In this document: piece by piece, positions 32,133 through 39,339 of the stretch
Numbering within the stretch: position 1 is the stretch's first letter
Layout of the letters: each line of letters opens with the position of its first letter
IMG/VR virus record: IMGVR_UViG_3300046675_000234
Span: 1 to 64,000 of that record
Reading direction: 5' to 3' (one strand)
Length of the DNA stretch: 64,000 bases
Origin: a virus
The notes under the pieces: model-generated
The model's database searches: none
Told to the model about the DNA's origin: nothing
Seen by the model: the letters and a program-made list of their open reading frames with translations, nothing else
Position numbers and translations under genes: made by a program

Positions 32133-33012
32133 CGTAAGGGCTCCAGTTCGACTGGCCGCCCCGCGCGATGGCGTTGAGGAAGACCCGGCGCTGCTCGCCT
32201 ACCGAGGCGTGACCGAAGCTCCCGGAGCTGCCGCCGTACGCCTGCCAGGTGCTGGCGCTGAACTGATAGAGGCCGTAGTGCCCGCTGGCGTTCATGATCT
32301 GGGAGTTGCCGCCGCTCTCGCGGGCGATAACGCACCGCTCGAACGAGCCGTTACCCGAGTAACGGGAGCCGCTGTAGACGGAGACCCGGCGGTAGGTGCG
32401 CCCGGCGTGCCGGTAGCTGCTGGCCCCGCCGTGGTAGACGCTGTGGTGCAGCATCGAGCAGGGCATGTCCATCCCGTCGCCGTCGCCGTCGCCACACTGA
32501 TCGTGGTGTCCGTCCCACTGGTCGTGGTGCCCGCCGCTGCTGACATACGCCGTGGTGGCCACCTGGTGCCAGTGGTGGCGCGGCGCGATGGCGAACCGCA
32601 GCTCACCCGGCTTGTACACGCAGTCGATGGCCAGGAGCTGGCCCACGGTCAGCACGTTGGCGTTGTACGCGGTCAGGTGCTCGGCGCGGCTCTCCGCGTA
32701 GATGCCGGTCCAGTAGTCCGCGTGGCCGTGGCAGGCGTTGACCGCTACTGATGAGATCGACTCGCCAGCCGTCACCTTGTGCAGGGCCAGCGCCCGGTCA
32801 GCGCCCTGCCGGGCCGAGGCCAGGACCGCCCGCACAGCCTGCCGCATCACCGAGCCGTCCCGGCTGGTGTGCAGATCCGGGGCATCTTTCGCGGGTACTG
32901 CCGCGTGAGCTGCCTGGGTGCTGACCAGGGAGGCCAGCAGGGCGATGAGAGACAAATATGCCCACCGCAGATGTTTGATCGCGGCGGGCAGGTGCGCGTG
33001 TATGCGCTGCAT
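32122..33012 (-). CDS. Secreted Rpf-like transglycosylase with LysM-like region
   Basis: Product is 296 residues. It has a signal peptide (about 17-38, ending AHA), a probable LysM-type domain at about 78-131 (HKVTAGESISSV and NVLTVGQLLAIDC), and a His/Asp/Gly-rich linker (about 145-190). At about 220-296 is a resuscitation-promoting-factor / transglycosylase-like domain with ARESGGNSQI (catalytic Glu about 232) and GHYGLYQFSASTWQAYGG. Such enzymes cleave glycan strands of actinobacterial walls. It has its own promoter (CTGACA, 17 nt, TATCGT) and AAGGG ribosome site, and it is coupled to the NlpC/P60 gene. A phage-encoded Rpf-NlpC pair suggests wall softening during exit or entry. Confidence 0.82.
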   Translation of the reverse strand: MQRIHAHLPAAIKHLRWAYLSLIALLASLVSTQAAHAAVPAKDAPDLHTSRDGSVMRQAVRAVLASARQGADRALALHKVTAGESISSVAVNACHGHADYWTGIYAESRAEHLTAYNANVLTVGQLLAIDCVYKPGELRFAIAPRHHWHQVATTAYVSSGGHHDQWDGHHDQCGDGDGDGMDMPCSMLHHSVYHGGASSYRHAGRTYRRVSVYSGSRYSGNGSFERCVIARESGGNSQIMNASGHYGLYQFSASTWQAYGGSSGSFGHASVGEQRRVFLNAIARGGQSNWSPYDGC

Positions 33013-33090
33013 GTGTACCCTTTTCGCAGAGATGGCCGCTTCCAGGGGAGGATTTCCAGGTCTCGCCCCTAGTCGCGCTTGTCCTCACCG

Positions 33091-33119
33091 ACGATAACAA
33101 GACGGTCTCAGGCTGTCAG
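33091..33119 (-). promoter_or_regulatory. Sigma70-type promoter for the Rpf-like gene
   Basis: Reading the minus strand, CTGACA (33119-33114) is followed by a 17-nt spacer and TATCGT (33096-33091), matching TTGACA in 5 and TATAAT in 4 of 6 positions. It lies about 80 nt before the ATG at 33012 and downstream of the terminator at 33142-33175. Confidence 0.5.
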
Positions 33120-33141
33120 CGTTTTCGGCGGTGACATGCGG

Positions 33142-33175
33142 GAGCCCAGGACCCGCACCTTGCGGGCCTGGGCTC
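33142..33175 (-). terminator. Long-stem terminator upstream of the wall-enzyme operon
   Basis: GAGCCCAGG and CCCGCA pair with TGCGGG and CCTGGGCTC around a 3-nt loop, giving 15 bp with one bulged A. It lies downstream of the 33236-33526 gene and upstream of the Rpf-like promoter, so it isolates the secreted wall-enzyme unit from the small-gene cluster. Confidence 0.65.
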
Positions 33176-33235
33176 TCGTCAGTTCCAGGTATCTGATCGC
33201 ATAGGTCAGCAGCCTAGACCGGTGTTCTCAGGCCA

Positions 33236-33526
33236 TCAAGCGTGTGCCCACCGGCACAGCTTGGCGATGCACCGCCCGTCGTTGTGGAAGAACAGGCTGA
33301 CCTGCTCCGACGTATCGCAGGCAGGGCACCGGTCATCGGGATCATCCCCGTGATCGGCACATGCCGCGTGCACGTTCAGGACCGGCCAGGCCCGCCAGCC
33401 GCCGCAGGTCTGCGTGCCGTCCCCGGTGTGGTACCAGGCAGGCACCGTGACCAGCACCTCGCCGTCCCGCACGAACCCGGTGCAGTCCCGGATGCGCCGT
33501 CCGCAGCGTGCGCAGCGGCTGATCAA
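33236..33526 (-). CDS. Small zinc-ribbon protein
   Basis: Product is 96 residues with three Cys clusters: CARCGRRIRDC (5-15), TQTCGG and CPACDTS, with a further Cys near the end. This suggests two zinc knuckles. A run of His and Asp (HAACADHGDDPDD) lies between. No enzymatic motif was seen. It overlaps the upstream membrane protein gene by 4 nt and is the last gene of its cluster before the terminator at 33142-33175. Confidence 0.6.
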   Translation of the reverse strand: MISRCARCGRRIRDCTGFVRDGEVLVTVPAWYHTGDGTQTCGGWRAWPVLNVHAACADHGDDPDDRCPACDTSEQVSLFFHNDGRCIAKLCRWAHA

Positions 33527-34164
33527 TGCCGCGACGGCCAGAAGAACCCGGCCAGCCAGAGCACCACTCCGAGGGTGAAGTAACCGCCGCCGGTCATCAT
33601 CAGCACGCTCCCGGTCATGATCAGCGCGCAGGAGATGGCGAAGCTGCGGCTGGCCACATGCGCCATCAGGTACTGCCTGAACGTCGGCGGACGCTCGGTC
33701 TCAGGCGGCACCGGTGCCGGTGCTGGCGCGAGTATCCGCAGCTCATCGCACCATTTGCACAGCTCCGCGCCCGCCGGTCCCTTGACGTCGCCGTCATCGA
33801 GCCCGCACTTCGTGCAGGTGCCAGGCTGCCAGCCGCTCTGCGCCTCCGCGATCTCGCGGCGGCGCGCTCTCAGCTCGGCCTCGGCGGCGTCCAGGCCCAT
33901 GACCTGCCTGATCGCCGCGTCCTGCGCCCGCATGTGGAAGTGGAACGGGCACTGGCAGTCCGGTCCCTCGGAGCACTCCGGGTAGATGATGCTCCGCGAG
34001 ATCATGTCGCCGGTAATGGTCCCGGCCACGATGTTGCCGGTGGTCCAGTGGCTCTCATCGCCGTGCGGGTCGGTGCGCCCGCACACCGGGCACATCCCGG
34101 CGTTGATCTTGCGCACCGCCTCGCGCAGTGCTTCCTCGGCCTGCTCTTCAGGGGAGCCGGTCAT
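33523..34164 (-). CDS. Zinc-binding protein with two C-terminal membrane spans
   Basis: Product is 213 residues. Cys pairs occur at CPVCGRTDPHG, CSEGPDCQCPFHFH, TCTKCGLDD and CKWC, giving up to two zinc sites on a cytoplasmic domain. Residues about 170-208 hold two hydrophobic segments (FAISCALIMTGSVLMMTGG and YFTLGVVLWLAGFFW). It could be a membrane-anchored regulator, but no family was identified. It overlaps its neighbours on both sides (17 and 4 nt). Confidence 0.55.
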   Translation of the reverse strand: MTGSPEEQAEEALREAVRKINAGMCPVCGRTDPHGDESHWTTGNIVAGTITGDMISRSIIYPECSEGPDCQCPFHFHMRAQDAAIRQVMGLDAAEAELRARRREIAEAQSGWQPGTCTKCGLDDGDVKGPAGAELCKWCDELRILAPAPAPVPPETERPPTFRQYLMAHVASRSFAISCALIMTGSVLMMTGGGYFTLGVVLWLAGFFWPSRH

Positions 34165-34450
34165 GCACGGTCCCTCCCATCAGCACGTCCTCGGTGACGA
34201 TGACCAGCCGCCAGCCGCCCGGCGGCAGGTCGATGCTCAGCCTGACCGGGACCTCGAACTTCTCGGCCGGGTCGATGTCCTCCATGTGGGGCCACAGATC
34301 CGGGTCGCGGTAGAGCATGCCCCGTACTGACGGGTGCACCTCCAGCCGCAGGCCCTCGGGCAGCCTGCGGCTGATGGGCGGGCCGTATTCCTCGGTGAGC
34401 TTGCTGGCTATGGCCTGCACCAGCTCCTTCGGCGCTACCGCGTCGTCCAC
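34148..34450 (-). CDS. Small hypothetical protein
   Basis: Product is 100 residues: an N-terminal helix (PKELVQAIASKLTEEYG) and a beta-rich remainder (GLRLEVHPSVRGML, VPVRLSIDLPPGGWRLVIV). It has no Cys clusters and no membrane segment. It overlaps the genes on both sides by 16-17 nt in the small-gene cluster. Function is unknown. Confidence 0.55.
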   Translation of the reverse strand: MDDAVAPKELVQAIASKLTEEYGPPISRRLPEGLRLEVHPSVRGMLYRDPDLWPHMEDIDPAEKFEVPVRLSIDLPPGGWRLVIVTEDVLMGGTVHDRLP

Positions 34451-34800
34451 TGCCTGTCCTCGCCCAGCACGTAGTCCCGGCGCTGGCCGTCAGTCTCGCG
34501 CAGCACCGTGCCCGCTTCCTCGTCCTTGCAGATCACCATGGCCATCTGGAGGTTCAGCGCCGTGACGTGCACCGTCTTGTAGGTGGCCTCCATGGAGTCG
34601 ATCTCGGCCTTCAGCCGGGCGACCTCGGCGGTCAGCTCCCCGATCTGCTCGCGCTGGTAGCTGAACACCGAGTCCGGCACGATCCAGGCGACCACCTCAT
34701 CGTCCAGGTAGACCTGGGTTGTCGTGCCCGCGTGCTGGCTGGCCAGCAGGGCTCCCCCGACCGGCCAGCCGTGGCCCGTCTTGATCCGCAGCTCAGCCAC
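34435..34800 (-). CDS. Small coiled-coil protein
   Basis: Product is 121 residues from a GTG at 34800 whose GTGGCTGA overlaps the upstream stop. The reading back to 34836 adds only Pro/Arg-rich residues. A short beta domain (QVYLDDEVVAWIVPD) precedes a heptad-like helix (EQIGELTAEVARLKAEIDSM) and a C-terminal beta segment. It is possibly a dimeric accessory protein. Function is unknown. Confidence 0.5.
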   Translation of the reverse strand: MAELRIKTGHGWPVGGALLASQHAGTTTQVYLDDEVVAWIVPDSVFSYQREQIGELTAEVARLKAEIDSMEATYKTVHVTALNLQMAMVICKDEEAGTVLRETDGQRRDYVLGEDRQWTTR

Positions 34801-35284
34801 GGGTGGCCTCTCTCTCGACCAGGGCGGTGGACACATGCGCCATCAGCGTCAGTATCTGGTCGGCGTCCTCGATAGAACCCCGGCTGATCTCCTTGCCCTC
34901 GGTCGCGTCCTTGTGACTGGCGTGCATCCACTCCGCGAACGCGGCGAACCGCTCCGGGTCGTTGTGCACGTACTCGGTGGTGAAGCTGCCGATCGCCAGC
35001 GCGGCGGCGCTGCGCATCTCGCCGCCGTCGATGCGCGGCACCACGAGCTGGAACTCGGACAGCGCGCCGCTGTGCCGCAGCAGCCGCGCGCCGACCTCGG
35101 TCACCGCCGCCTCGGACAGCTCGATCACCGTGGCGTCGATCCTGCTGGCGTCGAACGGGACCTCGGCCGTCTTCGCCAGCTTCTGGAGCTGCACGATCAG
35201 CACGGGGTCCTCGCGGATGAGCTGCATGGCCAGCACCGCGATCATGTGCGCGGTGCTGGCCTGCGTGGCGTCCTTGCTCGCCAT
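34793..35284 (-). CDS. Hypothetical helical protein
   Basis: Product is 163 residues, mainly helical, with MIAVLAMQLIREDPVLIVQ, FDASRIDATVIELSEAAV and RFAAFAEWMHASHKDA. It has no metal-binding pattern or membrane span. It is coupled to the upstream gene (1-nt overlap) and to the downstream GTG gene. No family was recognised. Confidence 0.55.
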   Translation of the reverse strand: MASKDATQASTAHMIAVLAMQLIREDPVLIVQLQKLAKTAEVPFDASRIDATVIELSEAAVTEVGARLLRHSGALSEFQLVVPRIDGGEMRSAAALAIGSFTTEYVHNDPERFAAFAEWMHASHKDATEGKEISRGSIEDADQILTLMAHVSTALVEREATRG

Positions 35285-35607
35285 CAGCCGTTCTTCCTCT
35301 CAGCGACGGCGGCCTGGAGCCGCTCAACGGCGCTCTTCTCGCCGGGCAGCAGCGTCATCTGCTTCTCCACGCGCGGCAGCACCGCCTTGACGTCGGCGGC
35401 CTTGACCATGATCCAGCCCTCGTGCTCCCAGGCATACGGCAGGTCCATCGTGCCATCGGTGAGCCCCGCGTCCAGCTCGGCCCAGGCACGGGTGAACGCC
35501 TCGGCCGACTCGAACTCGCGCCGGGAGCCGCCCTCGGCGTCCTCCCAGTCCTTCACGCGGTCCCTGATCTCGTCGCGCAGGTCGTTCGCGCTCGGCTGGT
35601 CTGTCAT
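35284..35607 (-). CDS. Small hypothetical protein
   Basis: Product is 107 residues, acidic and helical, beginning DQPSANDLRDEIRDRVKDW. It has the middle MDLPYAWEHEGWIMVKAAD and a helical end (AVERLQAAVAERKNG). It is tightly packed with neighbours on the same strand (overlaps of 1 and 4 nt). Function is unknown. Confidence 0.55.
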   Translation of the reverse strand: MTDQPSANDLRDEIRDRVKDWEDAEGGSRREFESAEAFTRAWAELDAGLTDGTMDLPYAWEHEGWIMVKAADVKAVLPRVEKQMTLLPGEKSAVERLQAAVAERKNG

Positions 35608-36092
35608 GACGCACCGCCAGCCGCTTCTGCCGCCTCTGCCTGCGCGGTGCGCGCGGCCTCCTTGAGGCTCCGGTACGTGCGGGACTTCAGGAACGCCGCC
35701 AGCTCATCGCGGGTGCGGTTGCGCTCGCTGATCAGGATCTCCAGTGCCTGGTACTCCGGTGCGGTCAGGCGCGGCATCGCGGTGCTGCCCTGGTAGCCGG
35801 GGATCTGCTCGGTCTTGCCGTTGTGCTGCCAGCGGACCATCAGGTTGCCGTTGGTGGCGTGGATGCTGGTCACCGTGCCGTTGCGCGGGCCTCTGTCGGT
35901 GACCTCGGTGAAGTCCAGCGCGAACGGGATCTTGATCTTGCGGGTCTTCCTGACCAGCTCGGCGTAACTCGCGGCCTTGATGATCTGGCTGGAGCCCTGC
36001 TCCACGCCCAGGTTGGTGACGAACTCGCCCTCGCCGTTGATGCTGACCGGGTAGCTCTGACCGGCTACCTCGACTGTCAGGTCAGTTTGCAT
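35604..36092 (-). CDS. Hypothetical protein with beta N-domain and helical C-terminus
   Basis: Product is 162 residues from ATG 36092 (AGGAAGAG about 5 nt upstream, inside the recurrent AACGATGAGG leader). The first ~100 residues look like a small beta barrel (DLTVEVAGQSYPVSINGEG, TVTSIHATNGNLMVRWQHNG). The rest is helical (EYQALEILISERNRTRDEL). It heads a cluster of six overlapping minus-strand genes running to 33236. It might bind nucleic acid, but this is inference from fold pattern only. Confidence 0.55.
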   Translation of the reverse strand: MQTDLTVEVAGQSYPVSINGEGEFVTNLGVEQGSSQIIKAASYAELVRKTRKIKIPFALDFTEVTDRGPRNGTVTSIHATNGNLMVRWQHNGKTEQIPGYQGSTAMPRLTAPEYQALEILISERNRTRDELAAFLKSRTYRSLKEAARTAQAEAAEAAGGAS

Positions 36093-36133
36093 TGCTCTCT
36101 TCCTCATCGTTGACCCGCCGGATCTCAGCGGGG

Positions 36134-36143
36134 GTGTTTACAC
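36134..36143. promoter_or_regulatory. GTGTTTACAC operator-like site between divergent genes
   Basis: The near-palindrome GTGTTTACAC lies between the minus gene starting at 36092 and the plus gene starting at 36165. A TACGCT hexamer reading toward the minus gene is just beyond it. It is one of about 14 related sites in the window. Confidence 0.5.
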
Positions 36144-36164
36144 AGTACAGCGTATCGTGGCCTC

Positions 36165-36437
36165 ATGACATTCCCGCTCGGCTACCCGCAGGCGGCGGGT
36201 CCGCCCGTGCTGCTGAAGGCCCTGCGCCCGCTGGTCCGCTGGACCCAGGCAGGCCCCCAGCCGCCGGTCCCGCTGAACGGCATCTTCTGGGCGACCGCGA
36301 AGCAGGCCCCGCTGCTGGTGGCAGGGAACCTGGCCGTGCCCGCCCCGCCGGGAACCCCGCACCCGCCGCCGGAAGAGCCGCTGACCGTCAACATGGTGCC
36401 GGGCCTGGCATCCGGCGTCACCAACGCCAGCCGGTAA
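36165..36437 (+). CDS. Isolated plus-strand gene, unknown function
   Basis: Product is 90 residues, Pro- and Leu-rich (LGYPQAAGPPVLLKALRPL, GIFWATAKQAPLLVAGNLA). Third codon positions in this frame are almost all G or C while the opposite frame loses that pattern, so this frame is the coding one. It is the only plus-strand gene in the left 50 kb. It is bounded by an operator-like site upstream and a bidirectional terminator downstream, like an independently transcribed cargo gene. No clear ribosome site precedes the ATG, so a leaderless or weakly translated message is possible. Confidence 0.5.
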   Translation: MTFPLGYPQAAGPPVLLKALRPLVRWTQAGPQPPVPLNGIFWATAKQAPLLVAGNLAVPAPPGTPHPPPEEPLTVNMVPGLASGVTNASR

Positions 36438-36459
36438 TGTGGCTCGATCCACAATTACC
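36433..36459. terminator. Bidirectional terminator between convergent genes
   Basis: GGTAATGTGG and CCACAATTACC form a 10-bp stem with one bulge and a 6-nt loop. It spans the stop codons of the plus gene ending at 36437 and the minus holin gene ending at 36455. Confidence 0.6.
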
Positions 36460-36688
36460 CCGGCGGCGGCACCACCGGTTCCGCGAGATCCGGCCGGTGG
36501 GTGTGCGGCGCGATGTACGCAGCCAGCGAGGCCAGCACCCAGGCCAGGATGATCGGCAGGTTCTGCTTCTGGTCGGCGGTGAGGTTGTCCCGCAGCCACG
36601 GGATGATCTCGATCAGCAGCCCGGACAGGTACCCGGCGGCCAGCGTGGTAATGCTGCCCGCCGCCACCTTGGTCTCGATCCCGCTCAT
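36455..36688 (-). CDS. Holin candidate (two membrane spans)
   Basis: Product is 77 residues with two hydrophobic segments at about 10-30 (AGSITTLAAGYLSGLLIEII) and 44-62 (LPIILAWVLASLAAYIA), a short polar loop and a Pro-rich, charged tail. Size and topology match small actinophage holins that permeabilise the membrane to release or activate endolysin. It lies 1 kb from the GH25 endolysin and is coupled by overlap to the Gp49-like gene. A second possible holin, a single-span protein, sits at 38709-38933. Confidence 0.6.
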   Translation of the reverse strand: MSGIETKVAAGSITTLAAGYLSGLLIEIIPWLRDNLTADQKQNLPIILAWVLASLAAYIAPHTHRPDLAEPVVPPPG

Positions 36689-37017
36689 CAGTCCGGCGGC
36701 TTCGCTTCGTAGGCCCGGCTGAGCTGGTCGCGCAGCAGGTAGCCCTCCAGCGCCCAGATCTTGTCGCGGGCGTGCGTGTAGGCGACGTCCCGGCCGACCT
36801 GCTCATCGAAGTTCTCCGGGCTGACCGCCGCCGAGTCACCGGTCACCGTCGAGCCGTTGACCAGTGTCAGCGCGCAGACGGTCACCGTGGTGCCGGGGAA
36901 GACGTAGAACTGCTCGCGCACGATCCGGGAGGTGACGTGCTCGGGCGTGACGCGCGGCGCGGTCAGGCCCTTGTCCTGTATGGCCTGCTCGATCTGAGCC
37001 TCGCTTCTCTCGCTCAT
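36688..37017 (-). CDS. Phage Gp49-like protein
   Basis: Product is 109 residues and matches the phage Gp49 family pattern closely: TAPRVTPEHVTSRI, EQFYVFPGTTVTVCALTLVNG, TGDSAAVSPENFDEQVGR and KIWALEGYLLRDQL. The biochemical role of this widespread small family is not established. It is usually encoded near lysis or accessory genes, as here. The start overlaps the upstream stop by 4 nt. Confidence 0.75.
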   Translation of the reverse strand: MSERSEAQIEQAIQDKGLTAPRVTPEHVTSRIVREQFYVFPGTTVTVCALTLVNGSTVTGDSAAVSPENFDEQVGRDVAYTHARDKIWALEGYLLRDQLSRAYEAKPPD

Positions 37018-37385
37018 CGCGGCCTCTGCTGCTTGCTGTTGCCGAGCTGCGCGGCCTGGCTGAACATCGCGGCCTCAGCCGGGTTGGCGGGCATCAGCCC
37101 GCCCCTCAGCTCCAGCCCGAGCGCGTGGCTCCAGCAGACCGGCAGCGCGCCGAACTGCGGCACCACGGTGCTGATCGCGTGGGTGACGGCGATGTTCAGC
37201 TCCTGGCCCTTCATGCTCGGGGCCATCGTGACCCGGACAGCCGGGGCATCCGCATCGCTCACCGACGCCTGCCGGACCAGCTCCTGCTTCTCGGCCACGA
37301 CGTGCTGCTTGACCAGCATCACGCAGACCGCGCACCACTCCCGGCCCGGCGGGGGCTCGGGACCGTCAAAGTAGATGTCCGCCAT
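37014..37385 (-). CDS. Small hypothetical protein with CAVC knuckle
   Basis: Product is 123 residues: an N-terminal single CxxC (WCAVCVMLVKQH), a polar middle and a C-terminal His/Trp-containing part (LPVCWSHALGLELRGG). One zinc site formed from these Cys and His residues is plausible. ATG 37385 is preceded by GGAAGGAG and by a TGAGTACAC operator-like site. Function is unknown. Confidence 0.55.
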   Translation of the reverse strand: MADIYFDGPEPPPGREWCAVCVMLVKQHVVAEKQELVRQASVSDADAPAVRVTMAPSMKGQELNIAVTHAISTVVPQFGALPVCWSHALGLELRGGLMPANPAEAAMFSQAAQLGNSKQQRPR

Positions 37386-37397
37386 GGGGCTCCTTCC

Positions 37398-37406
37398 GTG
37401 TACTCA
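37398..37406 (-). promoter_or_regulatory. TGAGTACAC site with TAGGGT hexamer
   Basis: On the minus strand TAGGGT is followed after 2 nt by TGAGTACAC, then GGAAGGAG and the ATG at 37385. It lies in the 26-nt gap between two minus-strand genes and repeats the dispersed motif. Confidence 0.45.
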
Positions 37407-37411
37407 GGACC

Positions 37412-37675
37412 CTAGCAGCCGGACTCGACCCGCAGCCTGTCCAGCTCGGCAATCAGCAGCGCGTCCCCGCCGTTGGGCAGGGGCCGGGTGACCACGGCGT
37501 AGAAGTGGCACCAGCGGTCGTTGTTCTTCTGGATGTACCAGGACGACAGCACCCATACGCCAGCCGTGCCGAGCAGCAGCGCGGCCAGCAGGATGGCCGT
37601 GCCCCAGATCAGCCGCCTGGTCTTACGGGGGACGGCAGCAGCAGGCACCGGCTCCTGTTCCGCCGTCTCGCTCAC
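37412..37675 (-). CDS. Small single-span membrane protein
   Basis: Product is 87 residues. A basic stretch (PRKTRRLIW) precedes one membrane span (about 24-45, GTAILLAALLLGTAGVWVL). The exposed C-terminal part carries two Cys residues (RWCHFYAV and ESGC). The gene follows the endolysin with a 4-nt overlap, so it may help lysis as a spanin-like or pinholin-like factor. No diagnostic motif supports a specific role. Confidence 0.55.
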   Translation of the reverse strand: MSETAEQEPVPAAAVPRKTRRLIWGTAILLAALLLGTAGVWVLSSWYIQKNNDRWCHFYAVVTRPLPNGGDALLIAELDRLRVESGC

Positions 37676-38700
37676 AGCGCGCCGAGCTTGGCCCAGGTAG
37701 CCGGGCCGACCACGCCGTCAGCGGTGAGCTGGTGCGTGCCCTGGAAGTGCTCGACCGCAGCCGTGGTGGCCCCGCCGAACGCGCCGTCCGTGGCGATGCC
37801 CGCGTTCGCCTTGTTCAGGTCGTGCTGCATCAGGTGCGTCCACGCGCCGGATGATCCCGCGCGCAGCACCGGGGCATCTCCCGCGATGATCGTGACCTGC
37901 GCGCCGGGCCTGGCATCGCTGCCGATGGCGGGGCCGGTGGCGGTGCAGATCTGCGCGGCCTTCTGGCCAGCGGCGGCGGCCGGGACCAGGTGCGCGGCCA
38001 GCAGCCGGTCGTGGCTGGCTCCCGCCGTCTTGCCCGCGCAGTCCGGCACGGTGACCATGCCAGCCGGGGTGACGTGTACCGGCACGGGTCCGGGCAGCGG
38101 CGGCGGCGCGCTTCCGCCGACCATGGCCGCGAGCTGGGCGAACGTGCCCTTGTAGGCGTTGGCGTCCACGGCGCTGAACCCGCCCGTCCGCATCGTGGAC
38201 GAGTACTGCCAGACATCGGGCGACATGCCGCCGTAGCTGTTCCAGCCCGGCCCGCCGTCGCTGTAGCTGGTGTACGCGCTTGAGACCAGGTGCAGGCGGC
38301 GCTGGATGAACGGGTTGAGCGACGGCGACCCGAGCTGCTGCCACCACCAGCGCGGCAGGTACAGCATGTTGCAGATCCCGCCGTGGCTGCGCAGCCGGTC
38401 GCAGAAGGCCGCGCCGTCCCCGATGCCGGGGTGCGAGCTTCCGGTGGGCTCCAGGTCGATCATGCAGGGCAGCTTCCCGGCCCGGCTGAAGTAGTAATCA
38501 GCCTGGCCAGCGCCGTTGCCCGCCGTCAGGAAGTGGTAGCCGAAGAAGTACGCGCCCGCGTTCGCGGCCTGGCCCTTGAAGCGCTGCCAGTACGGGTTGG
38601 TGTAGCCGGTGCCCTGGGTGACCTTGGACGCCACGGCGTGCCAGCCGTTCAGGTTAATCCCGGCCTGGAATGAGCTGATGTCGATGTAGAAGACGGCCAC
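37672..38700 (-). CDS. Endolysin: GH25 lysozyme, PASTA, peptidoglycan-binding domain
   Basis: Product is 342 residues with no signal peptide. Residues 1-190 are a glycoside hydrolase family 25 lysozyme with catalytic acids in FYIDISSFQ (D7) and CMIDLEPTG (D82, E84), and PDVWQYSS near the end of the barrel. Residues ~205-275 look like a PASTA repeat (GMVTVPDCAGKTAGASHDRL ending VTIIAG), which binds wall fragments. Residues ~280-342 are a PG-binding-1 domain (DGAFGGATTAAVEHFQ, DGVVGPATWAKL). It cleaves glycan strands to burst the host. Start ATG 38700 has AGGAGG upstream. Confidence 0.9.
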   Translation of the reverse strand: MAVFYIDISSFQAGINLNGWHAVASKVTQGTGYTNPYWQRFKGQAANAGAYFFGYHFLTAGNGAGQADYYFSRAGKLPCMIDLEPTGSSHPGIGDGAAFCDRLRSHGGICNMLYLPRWWWQQLGSPSLNPFIQRRLHLVSSAYTSYSDGGPGWNSYGGMSPDVWQYSSTMRTGGFSAVDANAYKGTFAQLAAMVGGSAPPPLPGPVPVHVTPAGMVTVPDCAGKTAGASHDRLLAAHLVPAAAAGQKAAQICTATGPAIGSDARPGAQVTIIAGDAPVLRAGSSGAWTHLMQHDLNKANAGIATDGAFGGATTAAVEHFQGTHQLTADGVVGPATWAKLGAL

Positions 38701-38708
38701 GGTTCCTC

Positions 38709-38933
38709 CTAAGACCGGCGCGGGGGCCGGGTCGCGGTCAGCACCGCCAGCTCCGTGGTGTGCCGGGCTACCGCTTCCCGCAGCTCACCGGCCTCGGTGA
38801 TCAGGGACTCGATCCTGGCCGCGTTGGCGCTCGCCTCGGTGGCGGCGCGGTAGATCGACCGGGCCAGGGACACGATCAGCCCCATGCCCGCGCACAGGCC
38901 GCTCAGACCGCCGATCCAGATGCCGGGGTGCAT
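38709..38933 (-). CDS. Small single-span protein next to endolysin (possible holin or spanin)
   Basis: Product is 74 residues from ATG 38933. A hydrophobic N-terminal span (HPGIWIGGLSGLCAGMGLIV) precedes a charged heptad-like helix (SANAARIESLITEAGELREA). This one-span plus coiled-coil layout next to the endolysin is typical of several actinophage holin-like proteins. The longer reading to 39002 was rejected as it overlaps the upstream zinc protein with unlikely residues. Confidence 0.5.
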   Translation of the reverse strand: MHPGIWIGGLSGLCAGMGLIVSLARSIYRAATEASANAARIESLITEAGELREAVARHTTELAVLTATRPPRRS

Positions 38934-39175
38934 ACCACCATGGTGCCCCAGGAATCGCACATCGGCACGCGCCGCTTCATCCCGTCCTGGTCCGCGATCC
39001 ACTCAACCGCCGGGATGCTCACATGGTCCGGCCCGGAGTACGGGCACATGCACTCGGAGCAGGTGCAGTGCCCGATGAAGGCCATCGAGCCCTCATCGGC
39101 GGTGGACCGGACGCCGCAGTGGTGGCCGCAGCCGGGGCTCAGGTGCTCGCCGGGCAGCGCCTGCCGGATGCTCAT
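38903..39175 (-). CDS. Small Cys/His-rich protein
   Basis: Product is 90 residues from ATG 39175 (ATGA overlap with the upstream stop). It contains many Cys and His residues (LSPGCGHHCGVRS, GHCTCSECMCPY, PMCDSW), compatible with two zinc sites. Unusually for this window, the Cys density reaches about 9 in 90 residues. Its last 31 nt overlap the start of the downstream holin-like gene. Function is unknown. Confidence 0.5.
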   Translation of the reverse strand: MSIRQALPGEHLSPGCGHHCGVRSTADEGSMAFIGHCTCSECMCPYSGPDHVSIPAVEWIADQDGMKRRVPMCDSWGTMVVCTPASGSAV

Positions 39176-39339
39176 GCGTGGCACCGCTCCCGTTTCCAGC
39201 AGGTGACCGCCAGCGGGTGCGCCCGCCAGCCGCAGCGCTCCGGTTCGGTCCAGGGCCTGGTCCAGGTGCACGCCACGAACCCGTGACCGGTCTCGGGCTG
39301 GCGGCAGGCCAGCCCGAGCTTGTGCCGCAGCCAGTCCAT
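39172..39339 (-). CDS. Very small Trp/Cys-rich protein
   Basis: This 55-residue ORF runs from ATG 39339 to TGA 39172 (MDWLRHKLGLACRQ, VACTWTRPWTEPERCGW, CWKRERCHA). It has four Cys and His residues and overlaps both neighbours in the ATGA style used throughout this region, which supports it as a real gene. Function is unknown. Confidence 0.45.
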   Translation of the reverse strand: MDWLRHKLGLACRQPETGHGFVACTWTRPWTEPERCGWRAHPLAVTCWKRERCHA

